In this document: positions 1 to 8,167 of the stretch, piece after piece
Position numbering within the stretch: the first letter of the stretch is position 1
Layout: every line of letters starts with the position of its first letter
Origin: Halomonas shengliensis
GTDB lineage: Bacteria > Pseudomonadota > Gammaproteobacteria > Pseudomonadales > Halomonadaceae
DNA: 64,000 nt
Direction of reading: 5' to 3'
Assembly (NCBI RefSeq): GCF_900104135.1
Contig: NZ_FNIV01000002.1
Span: 434,001 to 498,000 of the forward strand
Notes under the pieces: generated by a model
Databases searched by the model: none
Seen by the model: the letters and a program-made list of their open reading frames with translations, nothing else
What the model was told of the DNA's origin: nothing
Program-made: the position numbers and the translations under genes

Positions 1-558
1 CTGGGCGGTCTGGTCGGGGGTATCGAAGGTGACGGTCCGGATCTCGATGCCCCGGGAGGGGAAGTAGTCGGCCAGGTTGAGCTCATGGGTGGTGCCGGAC
101 TGGATGCAGATGGAGGCGCCGTCGAACTGGTCGGGGCTCTCCACGCCCAGGTCCTTGGCCACCATGAAGCCCTGGCCGTCGTAGAAGGTGGTGGCGGTGA
201 AGTTGAGCCCCAGCGAGTTGTCGCGGGTGGCGGTCCAGGTGGTGTTACGCGACAGCACGTCGATCTCGCCGGACTGCAGGGCGGTGAAGCGCTCCTTGGC
301 GGTCAGCGGGGTGAAGGAGACCGCCTCCGGGTCGCCCAGCACGGCGGCGGCGATGCCGCGACAGGTCTCCACGTCCAGCCCCTGCCAGGTGCCGTTCTCG
401 TCGGGAGAGGAGAAGCCGGAGAGGCCGACGTTGACCCCGCAGCGCAGCTCGCCCCGCTCCTTGACCTCGTCCAGGGTGGCGGCGGAGGCCTGGGCGGAGA
501 GCCCCAGGCCGAGGGCCAGGGCAGGAAGGGACCACAGCATCTTGTTGTTGTAACGCAT
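1..558 (-). CDS. aapJ: General L-amino acid ABC transporter, periplasmic binding protein (AapJ/BztA type), 3' end cut by window edge
   Basis: Only the N-terminal ~186 residues are present; the gene runs off the left edge. Reading from the ATG at 558 gives a signal peptide (MRYNNKMLWSLPALALGLGL, then an Ala-rich cleavage region), followed by TLDEVKERGELRCGVN, GLSGFSSPDENGTWQGLDVE and an S/T-rich NTTWTATRDNSLGLNF segment. These are characteristic of solute-binding family 3 proteins of the AapJ/BztA type. The family binds many L-amino acids in the periplasm and delivers them to AapQMP permease/ATPase subunits, which would lie outside the window. The Shine-Dalgarno (GGGAGT) sits 6-7 bases before the ATG and is complementary to an upstream element (see the leader inverted repeat). 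The family call is firm; the exact substrate range is inferred. Confidence 0.85.
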   Translation of the reverse strand, partial: MRYNNKMLWSLPALALGLGLSAQASAATLDEVKERGELRCGVNVGLSGFSSPDENGTWQGLDVETCRGIAAAVLGDPEAVSFTPLTAKERFTALQSGEIDVLSRNTTWTATRDNSLGLNFTATTFYDGQGFMVAKDLGVESPDQFDGASICIQSGTTHELNLADYFPSRGIEIRTVTFDTPDQTAQ

Positions 559-562
559 GAAA

Positions 563-628
563 GACTCCCGGTCTGTTGGATCATCAGCTGCCGATGCAGC
601 AGCCTCGAACCTAGCAGAGCCGGGAGTC
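563..628 (-). repeat. Inverted repeat in the aapJ leader that pairs with its Shine-Dalgarno
   Basis: The 9-bp arm GACTCCCGG at 563-571 and its exact complement CCGGGAGTC at 620-628 are separated by 48 bases. On the minus-strand transcript the arm nearest the gene contains the GGGAGT ribosome-binding sequence just before the ATG at 558. Pairing would therefore occlude translation initiation. Whether the transcript starts far enough upstream to include the distal arm is not known; a TAGGTT-like hexamer at about 612-617 would place a start inside the loop instead. Confidence 0.4.
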
Positions 629-688
629 CCGTCGCCAACAAGGCAATTAAACGCTTGTCCTACATCCTGCGCCATCCAGGCGCCACGA

Positions 689-1006
689 TCACTTCTCGGT
701 GATGTCCTCGATCCAGGTCAGCGCCGCGACGCCGCGGGGCAGGCCCAGGGTGGGGATGGAGAGCATGGCGACCTGCTTCAGGGCCTCGGCGGACTCCCCC
801 TCCTCCAGGGCGCGGCGGGCATGGGAGTGAACCGCGCCCTCGGAGCGCGCCCCCACCGCCAGGGCCAGCTTGACCAAGCGCCGGGTGCGGGCGTCCAGCG
901 GACCACTCTCGGCCACGGCGCGGCCAAGCTCGGCATAGGCGTCCCACACCTCGGGATAGTGCTCGGCCACCTGGCCAGCGCCGGAAGGGAGATCCTGTTT
1001 CGACAT
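689..1006 (-). CDS. Carboxymuconolactone decarboxylase / AhpD-like fold protein without catalytic cysteines
   Basis: This 105-residue all-helical protein reads MSKQDLPSGAGQVAEHYPEV and continues with LDARTRRLVKLALAVGARSE, GAVHSHARRALEEGES and ALKQVAMLSIPTLGL. It matches the CMD/AhpD-like superfamily in length and layout. In AhpD-type members the helix carrying the His has a CxxC or single Cys redox centre. Here that stretch (SEGAVHSHARRALEEG) has no cysteine, and the whole protein has none, so peroxidase or disulfide chemistry is unlikely. The ATG at 1006 is chosen because AGAAGGAA lies 8 bases upstream; a TATACT hexamer at 1039-1044 (minus strand) could be its -10. It neighbours sirB2 and nnrS, but its substrate is unknown. 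Confidence 0.7.
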   Translation of the reverse strand: MSKQDLPSGAGQVAEHYPEVWDAYAELGRAVAESGPLDARTRRLVKLALAVGARSEGAVHSHARRALEEGESAEALKQVAMLSIPTLGLPRGVAALTWIEDITEK

Positions 1007-1065
1007 GCCATGTTCCTTCTGAGAATGAGTGTGGCCACAGTATAGGCCAGACCCCCGGCCCGTCG

Positions 1066-1452
1066 TCACGCCAGCCAGGAGAGCGCGCTCTTGGTGATAG
1101 CCGCCCCCAGCATGTAGAGGAACACCAGCACCGCCGCCACCGCGGCCGCACCCCGCACCGCCGGGGTGCGCCCGCGCTTGATGGCCAGGGTGCCCAGGCC
1201 GATGTAGGCGAGCAGGGCGATCAGCTTGGCGGCGAGCCAGGGGTGCTGGTGGGGCCACAGCGAGAGCATCACCATCAGCACCACGCCCAGGGTCAGCAGC
1301 AGGGTATCGATGACATGGGGGGCGATCCTCACCCAGCGCGCCTTCAGCACCTCGGCATCGCACACCGACCAGATGGCACGCAGGATGAAGAACAGCAGGC
1401 TCAGGGTCGCGGCGGTGATGTGCAGGTGCTTGATCAGCAGGTAGTGTTCCAT
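1066..1452 (-). CDS. SirB2 family integral membrane protein
   Basis: This protein of 128 residues has four hydrophobic segments: LSLLFFILRAIWSV, IDTLLLTLGVVLMVML, WLAAKLIALLAYIGLGTLAI and AAAVAAVLVFLYMLGAAI. The N-terminus MEHYLLIKHLHITAATLS carries the His residues typical of the SirB2/invasion-regulator-like family. Family members are small inner-membrane proteins without an assigned biochemical role, often found near respiratory or redox genes. A GGAG sequence lies 8 bases before the ATG at 1452. It begins 22 bases after the nnrS stop in the same direction, so it is probably cotranscribed with nnrS from the Anr/Dnr-type promoter. Confidence 0.75.
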   Translation of the reverse strand: MEHYLLIKHLHITAATLSLLFFILRAIWSVCDAEVLKARWVRIAPHVIDTLLLTLGVVLMVMLSLWPHQHPWLAAKLIALLAYIGLGTLAIKRGRTPAVRGAAAVAAVLVFLYMLGAAITKSALSWLA

Positions 1453-1474
1453 GGGCGAGGCTCCGGGTACGTGG

Positions 1475-2686
1475 CTATCCGTCCTTGCCGTCGGCACGGG
1501 GCGACAGCAGCGGCCCCGTATAGTGGAACAGGAAGACGCCGTAGGCCAGGCACCAGAAGATGATCCCCAGATTGTAGGTCCAGTGGGTGATCTGCGGGAA
1601 GAGCGCCAGCACCGGCGAGCGCAGCAGGGCCGCGGCCACCATCAGCGCGAGGGCCACGCCGATCCCCGGCAGGGTGCGGATGGGACGCGCGGTGTGGCCC
1701 AGCGACACCCGCGCCATCATCGACAGCATCATGGTGCCCATGCCGCCGATGGTCAGGGCGTGCAGGGCGGCGTCCGCACGGCTGCCGGCGAGCAGCGCCA
1801 GGGCCCACATCACCAGGCCCACCGGGATGAAGGCATAGCTCAGGTGCAGGCCCCACAGCAGCGGCTCGCGCCAGCTGTGCTGCCCGCCCCAGCGCGCGAA
1901 GCGCACCAGGTTGGCCAGCGCGGCGAGCCCCATCAGGCCGGCCAGCAGCGCGGGAGGCAGCGCCACGCCCAGGGCGACGAGCAGCTGGCCCAGCACCACC
2001 GCCATCACGCTGCCCAGGCTCGCATACTCGAGGGCCGCGATCGCCGGCTTGCGGGTCAGCCCCAGGCGTTTGGCGGTGAACATGGCGATCACCCGGCCGC
2101 CCACCACCACCATCAGCAGGGTGATCAGCAGCACCGCCAGGTGCGCGGCCGGGCGGATCAGCTCGGCCTTGCCGGTGAGCACCCCCAGGTGCATCAGCAG
2201 GTTGGCCAGGGTCAGCAGCCCCAGGGCCGGCAGGAAGACCAGGTTGCGCCAGCGCTTGGCGCGGATCACCAGGCTCGCCATCACCGCCGCCACCAGCGGT
2301 AGGAAGGCGAGGTCGATGGCCGCCACCAGAGCGCCCGGCAGCCCCAGAGGGAATGCCATCAGCACGCGTGCCGCCAGCCACAGGGCGACCAGACCCAGCA
2401 GCGGCCCGCCCTTGAGGCTGGCAAGCCCGGTCCAGTTCTGCACCGCGGTGAGCAGGAAGCCCGCCACCACGGCGGTGGCGAAGCCGAACAGCATCTCGTG
2501 CTGGTGCCAGAACATCAGCCCGCCCTGGGGACGCAGCAGGATATCGCCGTGCCAGAAGGCGAACCACACCATCAGGGAGAGGATGCTGAACAGCGCGGCG
2601 AGCAGGAAGAAGGGGCGAAAGGCCAGGCGCGCCACCGCGAGCTGGGTCGGCGCGAAGGCGGTCTGGCTGGTGCGGGAGGAGGACAT
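1475..2686 (-). CDS. nnrS: NnrS family haem-copper membrane protein
   Basis: This 403-residue polytopic protein opens with LAFRPFFLLAALFSILSLMV and the HQHEMLFGFATAVVAGFLLT motif that defines NnrS. About twelve hydrophobic segments follow, with conserved His residues in GLHLSYAFIPVGLVMWAL, LHALTIGGMGTMMLSMM and LGHTARP. NnrS proteins are haem- and copper-containing membrane proteins found in denitrifiers, where they relieve stress from nitric oxide and nitroxyl. The ATG at 2686 has only a weak upstream ACGGG. The promoter region carries an Anr/Dnr-like box at 2750-2763 placed correctly for activation. It sits directly downstream of the nir series on the same strand but has its own promoter. 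Confidence 0.92.
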   Translation of the reverse strand: MSSSRTSQTAFAPTQLAVARLAFRPFFLLAALFSILSLMVWFAFWHGDILLRPQGGLMFWHQHEMLFGFATAVVAGFLLTAVQNWTGLASLKGGPLLGLVALWLAARVLMAFPLGLPGALVAAIDLAFLPLVAAVMASLVIRAKRWRNLVFLPALGLLTLANLLMHLGVLTGKAELIRPAAHLAVLLITLLMVVVGGRVIAMFTAKRLGLTRKPAIAALEYASLGSVMAVVLGQLLVALGVALPPALLAGLMGLAALANLVRFARWGGQHSWREPLLWGLHLSYAFIPVGLVMWALALLAGSRADAALHALTIGGMGTMMLSMMARVSLGHTARPIRTLPGIGVALALMVAAALLRSPVLALFPQITHWTYNLGIIFWCLAYGVFLFHYTGPLLSPRADGKDG

Positions 2687-2721
2687 GTCGCGATACCCGT
2701 ATGAGACGCTTGGATGATGTC

Positions 2722-2763
2722 ATTGTGCGCCTGCGAGCCCGCGACTTCCATGACAGGTATCAA
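2722..2763 (-). promoter_or_regulatory. Anr/Dnr (FNR-family) class II promoter of nnrS
   Basis: The box ATGAC-AGGT-ATCAA at 2750-2763 differs by one base from the TTGAC-N4-ATCAA form of the CRP/FNR-family motif. Its centre (2756.5) lies 32 bp from the centre of CACAAT at 2722-2727, a 4/6 match to a -10 read on the minus strand. That spacing corresponds to an activator site centred at about -41.5 from a start near 2715, 29 bases before the nnrS ATG. Which regulator (Anr, Dnr, NNR) binds cannot be told from sequence. Confidence 0.65.
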
Positions 2764-2940
2764 GAATGCTTCTTATGACAAGAGCCGTTCAATCCTGTCG
2801 CGAGCGAAGAGAGGCTGACCGCCGCCGGAGCGGAGCAACCGGAGTTGACTGGCAGCTCAATGAGGATTTGACCGGGCCGGCGTTCCGGCACCGCCGGTGG
2901 CCAGGATATCGAGCGCAGCAAGGAATGACGGCTTTTCGAC

Positions 2941-4521
2941 TCAGTGGCTGGTGCCCTCCTCGTACCGCGTCTTGTTCCAGACGTTGTACTTGCCGGAAGG
3001 CTTGCTCATCGGGATGCGCTTCTCCTCCTCGAGGGTCTCGGCGTCGTAGACGATCACCGCGCCGTCGTCTTCCCACAGGCTGAGCAGCAGCTTCTCGCCG
3101 TAGCGGTCGAACTCCACGTGGGCGGCGGTCCTGCCGGGCTCGGGAATCAGCGTCTCGACGATCTCGAGGCTCTGCTTGTCGATGACGTGCACCCGGTCGC
3201 GGTTGGGGCCGAAGAAGACGTCGGCCCAGACGTAGGGCGAGTTGGCGTGGCTGCGCATGAAGAAGCCCGGGCCGTCGGTCTCAAGCGTCTTGATCACCTC
3301 CCAGCTGGTCATGTCGATGATCGACACCGCCGCCCGGGTGAGGTGGGGCGTGGCCATCACCCGGCGCCCCTGATACTCCCAGGTGATGCCGGAGCCCAGG
3401 TGGGGCATCCCCTCCAGGGGCAGGTCGGCCACCTTCTCGCCACTGTCCAGGTCGACCACCATGCCGCCCTCTCCGCCCCGCGAGGCGCCGATGACGTGCT
3501 GGTAGTCGAGGTCGAAGAAGAAGTCGTCGAGGTAGTCCGGCACCGGGATGCGCCGCACCCGGAAGTTGGGCGTGTCATGGCTGCGCCTCGGCGCCAGCGG
3601 GGTGGCCATGTGGCCGGTGGAAACCACCGGTTCGGTGGGCAGCGGCCAGGGGATCTCCCACACCTCCTCGATATCCTTGAGGGCGGCGATGAAGCTGCCC
3701 CGCGGCGGGGCGGCGTAGACGGCACTGACCCGCGAGCTCTGGCCATTCTCCCCCACCGCCGGATAGACCTTCATCAGGTCGAGATTGTGGGCATCGAACA
3801 GCACCAGGCTGTGCGGCAGGTAGTTGGCGGCCATCACGTAGCGGCCATCGGCGGAGACGGCGATGTTGCGCATGTTGATGCCGGCGCGCACCTCGGCCAC
3901 CACCTCCATGTTGTAGATGTCGTACTTGGTGATCCAGCCATCCCGGGAGCCGAAGAAGACATGGCGCCCGTCGGGGGTGTACTTGGGCCCGCCGTGCAGG
4001 GCGTAGCGGGTGGCGAAGCGGCGGATCGGCGTGAAGGTGTCGCCGTCGAGCAGGGTCGCGTGGTGGTCGCCGGTCTCCACCACGATGAAGAGGTTGAGCG
4101 GGTCGGCGTCGAAGCGCGGCGCGTCGGGCAGCGTTCCGTCGGGATGGTGCACCACCTGGCTGGCCAGGATCTCGTCTTGCCCCCAGCGGGGCTCCACCTC
4201 GGGCTCGCGGTAGATCCACTCGGCCAGGGAGGCGATCTGGTCATCCTCCAGCTGTGCGGCGAAGCCCGGCATCTGGCTGGCCGCGCGGCCGTCACGGATC
4301 ACCGCCTCGGCGGCGGCCGGCTTGAGGCGCGACAGGTTGCCCGGCAGCAGCGCCGGGCCGAGGCCTCCCAGGCGATCCTCGCCGTGACAAGCGGCGCAGT
4401 GGGTCCGGTAGAGCGCCTCGGTCTCCGTCTCGGCCGAGACGGCGACGGGCAGCAGCGCCAGGGCGGCGGTCAACAGCAGGGGCAGAAGGCGCAATGAGAT
4501 GGCAAGTCTCGTGTCAGCCAT
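2941..4521 (-). CDS. nirN: Dihydro-heme d1 dehydrogenase NirN (cytochrome c fused to d1-type propeller)
   Basis: NirN catalyses the last step of heme d1 synthesis, oxidising the propionate of dihydro-heme d1 in the periplasm. The 526-residue product has a signal peptide ending near PVAVSAETETE, a class I cytochrome c domain with CAACH and a candidate Met axial ligand (SQMPGF), then a C-terminal eight-bladed propeller resembling that of NirS (for example YALHGGPKYTPDGRHVFF, VIGASRGGEGGMV and LSLWEDDGAVIVYDAETLEE). It is distinguished from NirS by position and by lower similarity to the NirS active-site segments. Its ATG overlaps the nirE stop by one base (TGATG), so the two are translationally coupled. 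It is the last gene of the nir series. Confidence 0.88.
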   Translation of the reverse strand: MADTRLAISLRLLPLLLTAALALLPVAVSAETETEALYRTHCAACHGEDRLGGLGPALLPGNLSRLKPAAAEAVIRDGRAASQMPGFAAQLEDDQIASLAEWIYREPEVEPRWGQDEILASQVVHHPDGTLPDAPRFDADPLNLFIVVETGDHHATLLDGDTFTPIRRFATRYALHGGPKYTPDGRHVFFGSRDGWITKYDIYNMEVVAEVRAGINMRNIAVSADGRYVMAANYLPHSLVLFDAHNLDLMKVYPAVGENGQSSRVSAVYAAPPRGSFIAALKDIEEVWEIPWPLPTEPVVSTGHMATPLAPRRSHDTPNFRVRRIPVPDYLDDFFFDLDYQHVIGASRGGEGGMVVDLDSGEKVADLPLEGMPHLGSGITWEYQGRRVMATPHLTRAAVSIIDMTSWEVIKTLETDGPGFFMRSHANSPYVWADVFFGPNRDRVHVIDKQSLEIVETLIPEPGRTAAHVEFDRYGEKLLLSLWEDDGAVIVYDAETLEEEKRIPMSKPSGKYNVWNKTRYEEGTSH

Positions 4522-5357
4522 CACAGGGCCACCCGCGCCAGGGCCTCGCCCTCGATAAAGGCCGCCTCCTCCGCCACCGGCTGGGCCAGGGTGTCGGCCA
4601 GGCGCACCACCTCGCCCACCACGATCAGGGTGGGCGGACGCAGCTCCTCTCTTTCGATGGTCTCGACCAGCTCCCCCAGGCAGGTGATGACGCGGCGCTG
4701 CTCGGGGGTGGTGCCACGCTCCACCAGCGCCACCGGATGGTCCGCGGGCAGCCCGTGGCGCTGCAGCTCGCGGCGGATCCGCTCGGCGTTGGCCAGGCCC
4801 ATGTAGAACACCGTGGTCTGGTGCGGGGCCGCCAGCGAGGCCCAGTTGAGGGCCAGGTCGCCATCCCCCTTGCAGTGGCCGGTGACGAAGGTGACGCTCT
4901 GGGCATGGTCGCGATGGGTCAGCGGGAAGCCGCCGTAGGCGGCGCACCCCTGGGCGGAGGTGATGCCCGGCACCACGCGGAAGCCCACGCCATGCTCGAT
5001 CAGCACCTCGGCCTCCTCGCCGCCGCGACCAAAGATGTAGGGATCACCGCCCTTGAGGCGCACCACGCGGCGGCCCTCGCGGGCAAGGCGCACGAGCAGG
5101 GCGTTGGTCTCGTCCTGGGTCAGGGCGTGGCAGCGTGAGGCCTTGCCCACGTAGAAGCGCCGGGCCCGGGGGCTGGCCAGGGCCAGCACCTCGCGAGAGA
5201 CCAGCCGGTCGTAGACCAGGCAGTCGGCCTGCTCGATCAGCGACAGGGCACGCAGGGTCAGAAGGCCCGGGTCGCCGGGGCCGGCGCCGATGATGGCCAC
5301 CTCGCCGCGGGCCAGGGGGGCCTCGGCCAGGTCATAGGAAACGCGGTGTGACGGCAT
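4521..5357 (-). CDS. nirE: Uroporphyrinogen-III C-methyltransferase NirE
   Basis: This SAM-dependent methyltransferase turns uroporphyrinogen III into precorrin-2, the first committed step towards heme d1 (and sirohaem). The 278-residue protein shows the family signatures: EVAIIGAGPGDPGLLTLRA near the N-terminus, VVRLKGGDPYIFGRGGEE, PGITSAQGCAAYGGFPLTHR and TVFYMGLANAE. It lacks the N-terminal CysG dehydrogenase/ferrochelatase domains, so it is a dedicated methyltransferase. GAGGAG lies 8 bases before the ATG. Its place between nirJ and nirN, 20 bases after the nirJ stop, favours the heme d1 role (NirE) over a cobalamin role (CobA). Confidence 0.92.
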   Translation of the reverse strand: MPSHRVSYDLAEAPLARGEVAIIGAGPGDPGLLTLRALSLIEQADCLVYDRLVSREVLALASPRARRFYVGKASRCHALTQDETNALLVRLAREGRRVVRLKGGDPYIFGRGGEEAEVLIEHGVGFRVVPGITSAQGCAAYGGFPLTHRDHAQSVTFVTGHCKGDGDLALNWASLAAPHQTTVFYMGLANAERIRRELQRHGLPADHPVALVERGTTPEQRRVITCLGELVETIEREELRPPTLIVVGEVVRLADTLAQPVAEEAAFIEGEALARVAL

Positions 5358-5377
5358 GGTGATACTCCTCGCAGGCC

Positions 5378-6610
5378 TCAGCGGATCTCGACGGCCTGGA
5401 TGGCCTCATGGGGTGGGGAGGAATAGGGGGCGGAGAGTCGGCGCTCGCCACCCTCGGTGACGCCGATCTCGGCATTGGTCAGGTAGCAGCCGGGATCCTC
5501 CTCCCAGGGATCGCCGGAGACCTTCCAGGCGCGCACCCGGGTGTTGCCGTTGCAGATCGGCAGGTAGCGACACTCGGCGCAGCGCCCCTTGAGGGGCCGC
5601 GGGCGCTGGCGGAAGCCGACCATCAGCGGGTCGGTGGTATCGCGCCAGATCGCCGAGAAGGGACGTTCGCGCACGCTGCCCAGGTCGTGGTCCCACCAGA
5701 AGGTGTCCGGGTGCACGTGACCCAGGTTGTCGATGTTGGCGATATGCTCGCCGGAGGCGTTGCCCCCCCAGTGGCACAGGCGCCGCTCCAGGGCCTCGGC
5801 CTGGTCGGGGAAGTGCTCCCTCGCCCACATCAGCAGGAAGGGGCCGTCGGCGTCGTTGTTGCCGGTGACGTACTCGCGCTCCACGCCACGCGAGAGCTCG
5901 TCGCGGCAGTGGTCGAAGAGCCGGGTCATGGCATCGCGGGTCATCTGGTGCCAGGCGTCCTGCTTGCTGTGGCGCCGGCCGCGGCCACCGTAGTTGAGGT
6001 GCGAGAGGTAGAACTTGTCGACGTCGTGCTCGTCGAGCAGGGCCAGGATGTCGCCGAGCTGCTCGTAGTTCTCGCGGGTCAGGGTGAAGCGCAGGCCCAC
6101 CTTGATGCCGCGCTCCTTGCACAGCTTTACCGCATGCATGGACTCGCGGAAGGCGCCCTTCCGCTGGCGGATGACGTCGTGGGTGGCCTCGAGGCCATCG
6201 ATGCTGATGCCCACGTAGTCGTAGCCGACGTCGGCGATCTCATCGATGTTGTCCTCGGTGATCAGGGTGCCGTTGGTGGAGAGCCCGGTGTAGATCCCCA
6301 GCCCCCGGGAGCGACGCGACAGCTCGAAGATGTCGGCGCGCATCAGCGGCTCGCCCCCGGAGAGGATCAGCGCCGGCACCCGGAAGGCGGCAAGGTCGTC
6401 GAGCACCGCGTGGGCCTCGGCGTTGGAGAGCTCGCCGGCGAAGTCGATGTCCGCGGAAGTGGTATAGCAGTGCTTGCAGGTCAGGTTGCAGCGGCGGATC
6501 AGGTTCCAGATCACCACCGGTCCGGGTGGCTTACGCGCCTGCACTCTTGTTTCCTGACCCGGGGGGCCCGGCTCCATGAGGGTCTTGATGTAGCGGGTGA
6601 CACGGAACAT
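5378..6610 (-). CDS. nirJ: Heme d1 biosynthesis radical SAM protein NirJ
   Basis: NirJ removes two propionate side chains of didecarboxysirohaem during heme d1 formation. The 410-residue protein has the radical-SAM cluster motif CNLTCKHC around residue 41-48, the SAM-binding GGEPLMR, and GISIDGLEATHD. A C-terminal cysteine-rich region (CHWGGNASGEH, then CAECRYLPICNGNTRVRA and DPGCYLTNAEIG) fits a SPASM-like auxiliary Fe-S cluster. AGGAG lies 7 bases before the ATG. It follows nirH by 18 bases in the same series. Confidence 0.95.
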   Translation of the reverse strand: MFRVTRYIKTLMEPGPPGQETRVQARKPPGPVVIWNLIRRCNLTCKHCYTTSADIDFAGELSNAEAHAVLDDLAAFRVPALILSGGEPLMRADIFELSRRSRGLGIYTGLSTNGTLITEDNIDEIADVGYDYVGISIDGLEATHDVIRQRKGAFRESMHAVKLCKERGIKVGLRFTLTRENYEQLGDILALLDEHDVDKFYLSHLNYGGRGRRHSKQDAWHQMTRDAMTRLFDHCRDELSRGVEREYVTGNNDADGPFLLMWAREHFPDQAEALERRLCHWGGNASGEHIANIDNLGHVHPDTFWWDHDLGSVRERPFSAIWRDTTDPLMVGFRQRPRPLKGRCAECRYLPICNGNTRVRAWKVSGDPWEEDPGCYLTNAEIGVTEGGERRLSAPYSSPPHEAIQAVEIR

Positions 6611-6628
6611 GGCGTTCTCCTGACGTGG

Positions 6629-7198
6629 TTACGCCTGGGCGCGGCGCGCCAGGCGCAGCCCGGTCTTCTTGAGGATGCGCGTGCTGTAGAGGATGCGGTG
6701 GTCGCGGCACGCCTCGCCCAGGCGCTCGCGCAGCACCGCGGCCTGGCGCTCGACCTCCTCGCGGCTATGGCCGTGGAGCATGGCGAACAGGTTGTAGGGC
6801 CAGTGGGGCAGGTGCCGGGGGCGGCGATAGCAGTGGCTGACGCCCTCGATGGCGGCGACCTCGCGGCCCAGGCGCTCGATCTCGGCGTCGTCGACGTCCC
6901 ATACCGTCATGCCGTTGGCCACGTAGCCGAGCCGGTAGTGGTTGGGCACCGCGGCGACCCGGCGGATGACGCCGCTCGCCTGCATGGCCCGCATCCGCGC
7001 CAGCACCTCGGCGCCGTCGAGGCCCACCTCGCGGCCTACCGTCCCCCAGGGGTCCGGCACCAGCGGCAGGCCCGCCTGGGTGGCCAGCACGATGGCGCGG
7101 TCGATGGCATCCAGGCCCTGGGCGTCGCGCTCGGCGCTCGTTCCCGCGGCCGGCGCCGACTGGGTGGCCGGCCTAGACGGGCAGGTGGAGACGGACAT
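6629..7198 (-). CDS. nirH: Siroheme decarboxylase subunit NirH
   Basis: NirDLGH together decarboxylate sirohaem to 12,18-didecarboxysirohaem. This 189-residue protein is of the Lrp/AsnC-like fold used by the family. It has a winged-helix segment (LDAIDRAIVLATQAGLPLVP, EVLARMRAMQASGVIRR) followed by the catalytic half with VSHCYRRPRHLPHWPYNLF and AMLHGHSREEVERQ. That second motif places it with the NirL/NirH pair. The ATG at 7198 is preferred because AAGGAGGAGG lies just upstream; it overlaps the end of nirG by 26 bases. The N-terminal ~25 residues before the conserved domain are low-complexity and could be trimmed by a later start. Confidence 0.88.
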   Translation of the reverse strand: MSVSTCPSRPATQSAPAAGTSAERDAQGLDAIDRAIVLATQAGLPLVPDPWGTVGREVGLDGAEVLARMRAMQASGVIRRVAAVPNHYRLGYVANGMTVWDVDDAEIERLGREVAAIEGVSHCYRRPRHLPHWPYNLFAMLHGHSREEVERQAAVLRERLGEACRDHRILYSTRILKKTGLRLARRAQA

Positions 7199-7631
7199 GG
7201 AACTCCTCCTCCTTGGGCATGTTGTAGACGGGCAGGCCCGTCGCCGCCTCGATGCCGGCGAGGGTCGCCGGGATCGCCTCGGGAGTCTCGGTGGCCAGCA
7301 CGAACCACATGTTGAGCGCATGCTCGCGGCGGTAGTTGTGGGCCACCTCGGGGAAGGCGTTGACCGCCTCCGTGACCCGCTCATAGTCGGCCTCGGGCAC
7401 CGCCAGTGCGGCCAGGGTCAGGCCCCCGCCCAGGCGCTCGGCGTGGTACATCGGGCCGAAGCGGCTGAGCACCCCACCCTCGCGCAGGCGCTCCAGGCGA
7501 TAGAGCAGGTCCCCCTCGGCGATGCCGAGCTCCGCGGCCACCGCCGCATAGGGCCGCGCCACCAGCGGCAGGCCATCCTGCAGGCGGTTGATCAGGCGGC
7601 GATCGATGGCGTCGAGTTCCTCCAGGGTCAT
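7173..7631 (-). CDS. nirG: Siroheme decarboxylase subunit NirG
   Basis: This 152-residue Lrp/AsnC-like protein begins [20 protein letters not shown], then has a helix-turn-helix-like [20 protein letters not shown] and the NirD/NirG-type motif [20 protein letters not shown], ending [17 protein letters not shown]. It is one of four paralogous subunits that decarboxylate sirohaem in heme d1 synthesis. Its ATG overlaps the nirL stop by four bases (ATGA). The NirD-like motif (HNYxREHxxNxWFV) distinguishes it from the neighbouring NirL and NirH, which carry CYRRPRxLPxWPYN. Confidence 0.88.
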   Translation of the reverse strand: MTLEELDAIDRRLINRLQDGLPLVARPYAAVAAELGIAEGDLLYRLERLREGGVLSRFGPMYHAERLGGGLTLAALAVPEADYERVTEAVNAFPEVAHNYRREHALNMWFVLATETPEAIPATLAGIEAATGLPVYNMPKEEEFHVRLHLPV

Positions 7632-8167
7632 GTCGCCTCCCCACGCACATAGCGGCCGCCGCACTGGCGATAGGCGTGAGTGCTGAACAGCACGCGGTGC
7701 TCCAGGTCGCCCAGGCCCAGGCGCTCGACGATGGCGGCCAGCTCGGCCTCGACCCGCTCGCGGCGGGCGCCATGGATCATGCAGAAGAGGTTGTAGGGCC
7801 AATCGGGCAGCCGACGCGGGCGGCGGTAGCAGAGCGTCACCGCGGTCTCGTGGGCCAGGCGGCGGCCCACCTCGACGACGCGGGCGTCGGGCACGTCCCA
7901 CACCACCATGGCGTTGGCCCGGATGCCCAGGCGGCGATGGCGCACCACCAGCCCCAGGCGCTTGATCATGCCGTCCGCCTGCCAGCGATGCACGCAGGCC
8001 ATCACCTGGTCCTCGGCCATGCCGGCCTGCTCGGCCAGGGTGCGCCAGGGACGCGGGGTGAGCGGCAGCCCCTGCTCGAGCAGGCCGCGCAGGCGGCGCT
8101 CGGCCTTCGGCGAGGGGTCTCGGGCGGCGCCGGTGGCGGCGAACTCCAGGTCGTCGACGGTCTTCAT
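7628..8167 (-). CDS. nirL: Siroheme decarboxylase subunit NirL
   Basis: A 179-residue member of the NirDLGH family. After a non-conserved N-terminus ([17 protein letters not shown]) come the winged-helix segment ([39 protein letters not shown]) and the signature [20 protein letters not shown] followed by [10 protein letters not shown]. It acts on sirohaem with NirD, NirG and NirH in the cytoplasm. It is coupled to both neighbours by ATGA overlaps: its ATG overlaps the nirD stop, and its stop overlaps the nirG ATG. This suggests stoichiometric production of the subunits. Confidence 0.88.
   Translation of the reverse strand: MKTVDDLEFAATGAARDPSPKAERRLRGLLEQGLPLTPRPWRTLAEQAGMAEDQVMACVHRWQADGMIKRLGLVVRHRRLGIRANAMVVWDVPDARVVEVGRRLAHETAVTLCYRRPRRLPDWPYNLFCMIHGARRERVEAELAAIVERLGLGDLEHRVLFSTHAYRQCGGRYVRGEAT

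Noticed and set aside
2876..2906. GC-rich imperfect hairpin after nirN as a terminator
   Set aside because: Only 6 bp pair and there is no T-run; too weak to list.
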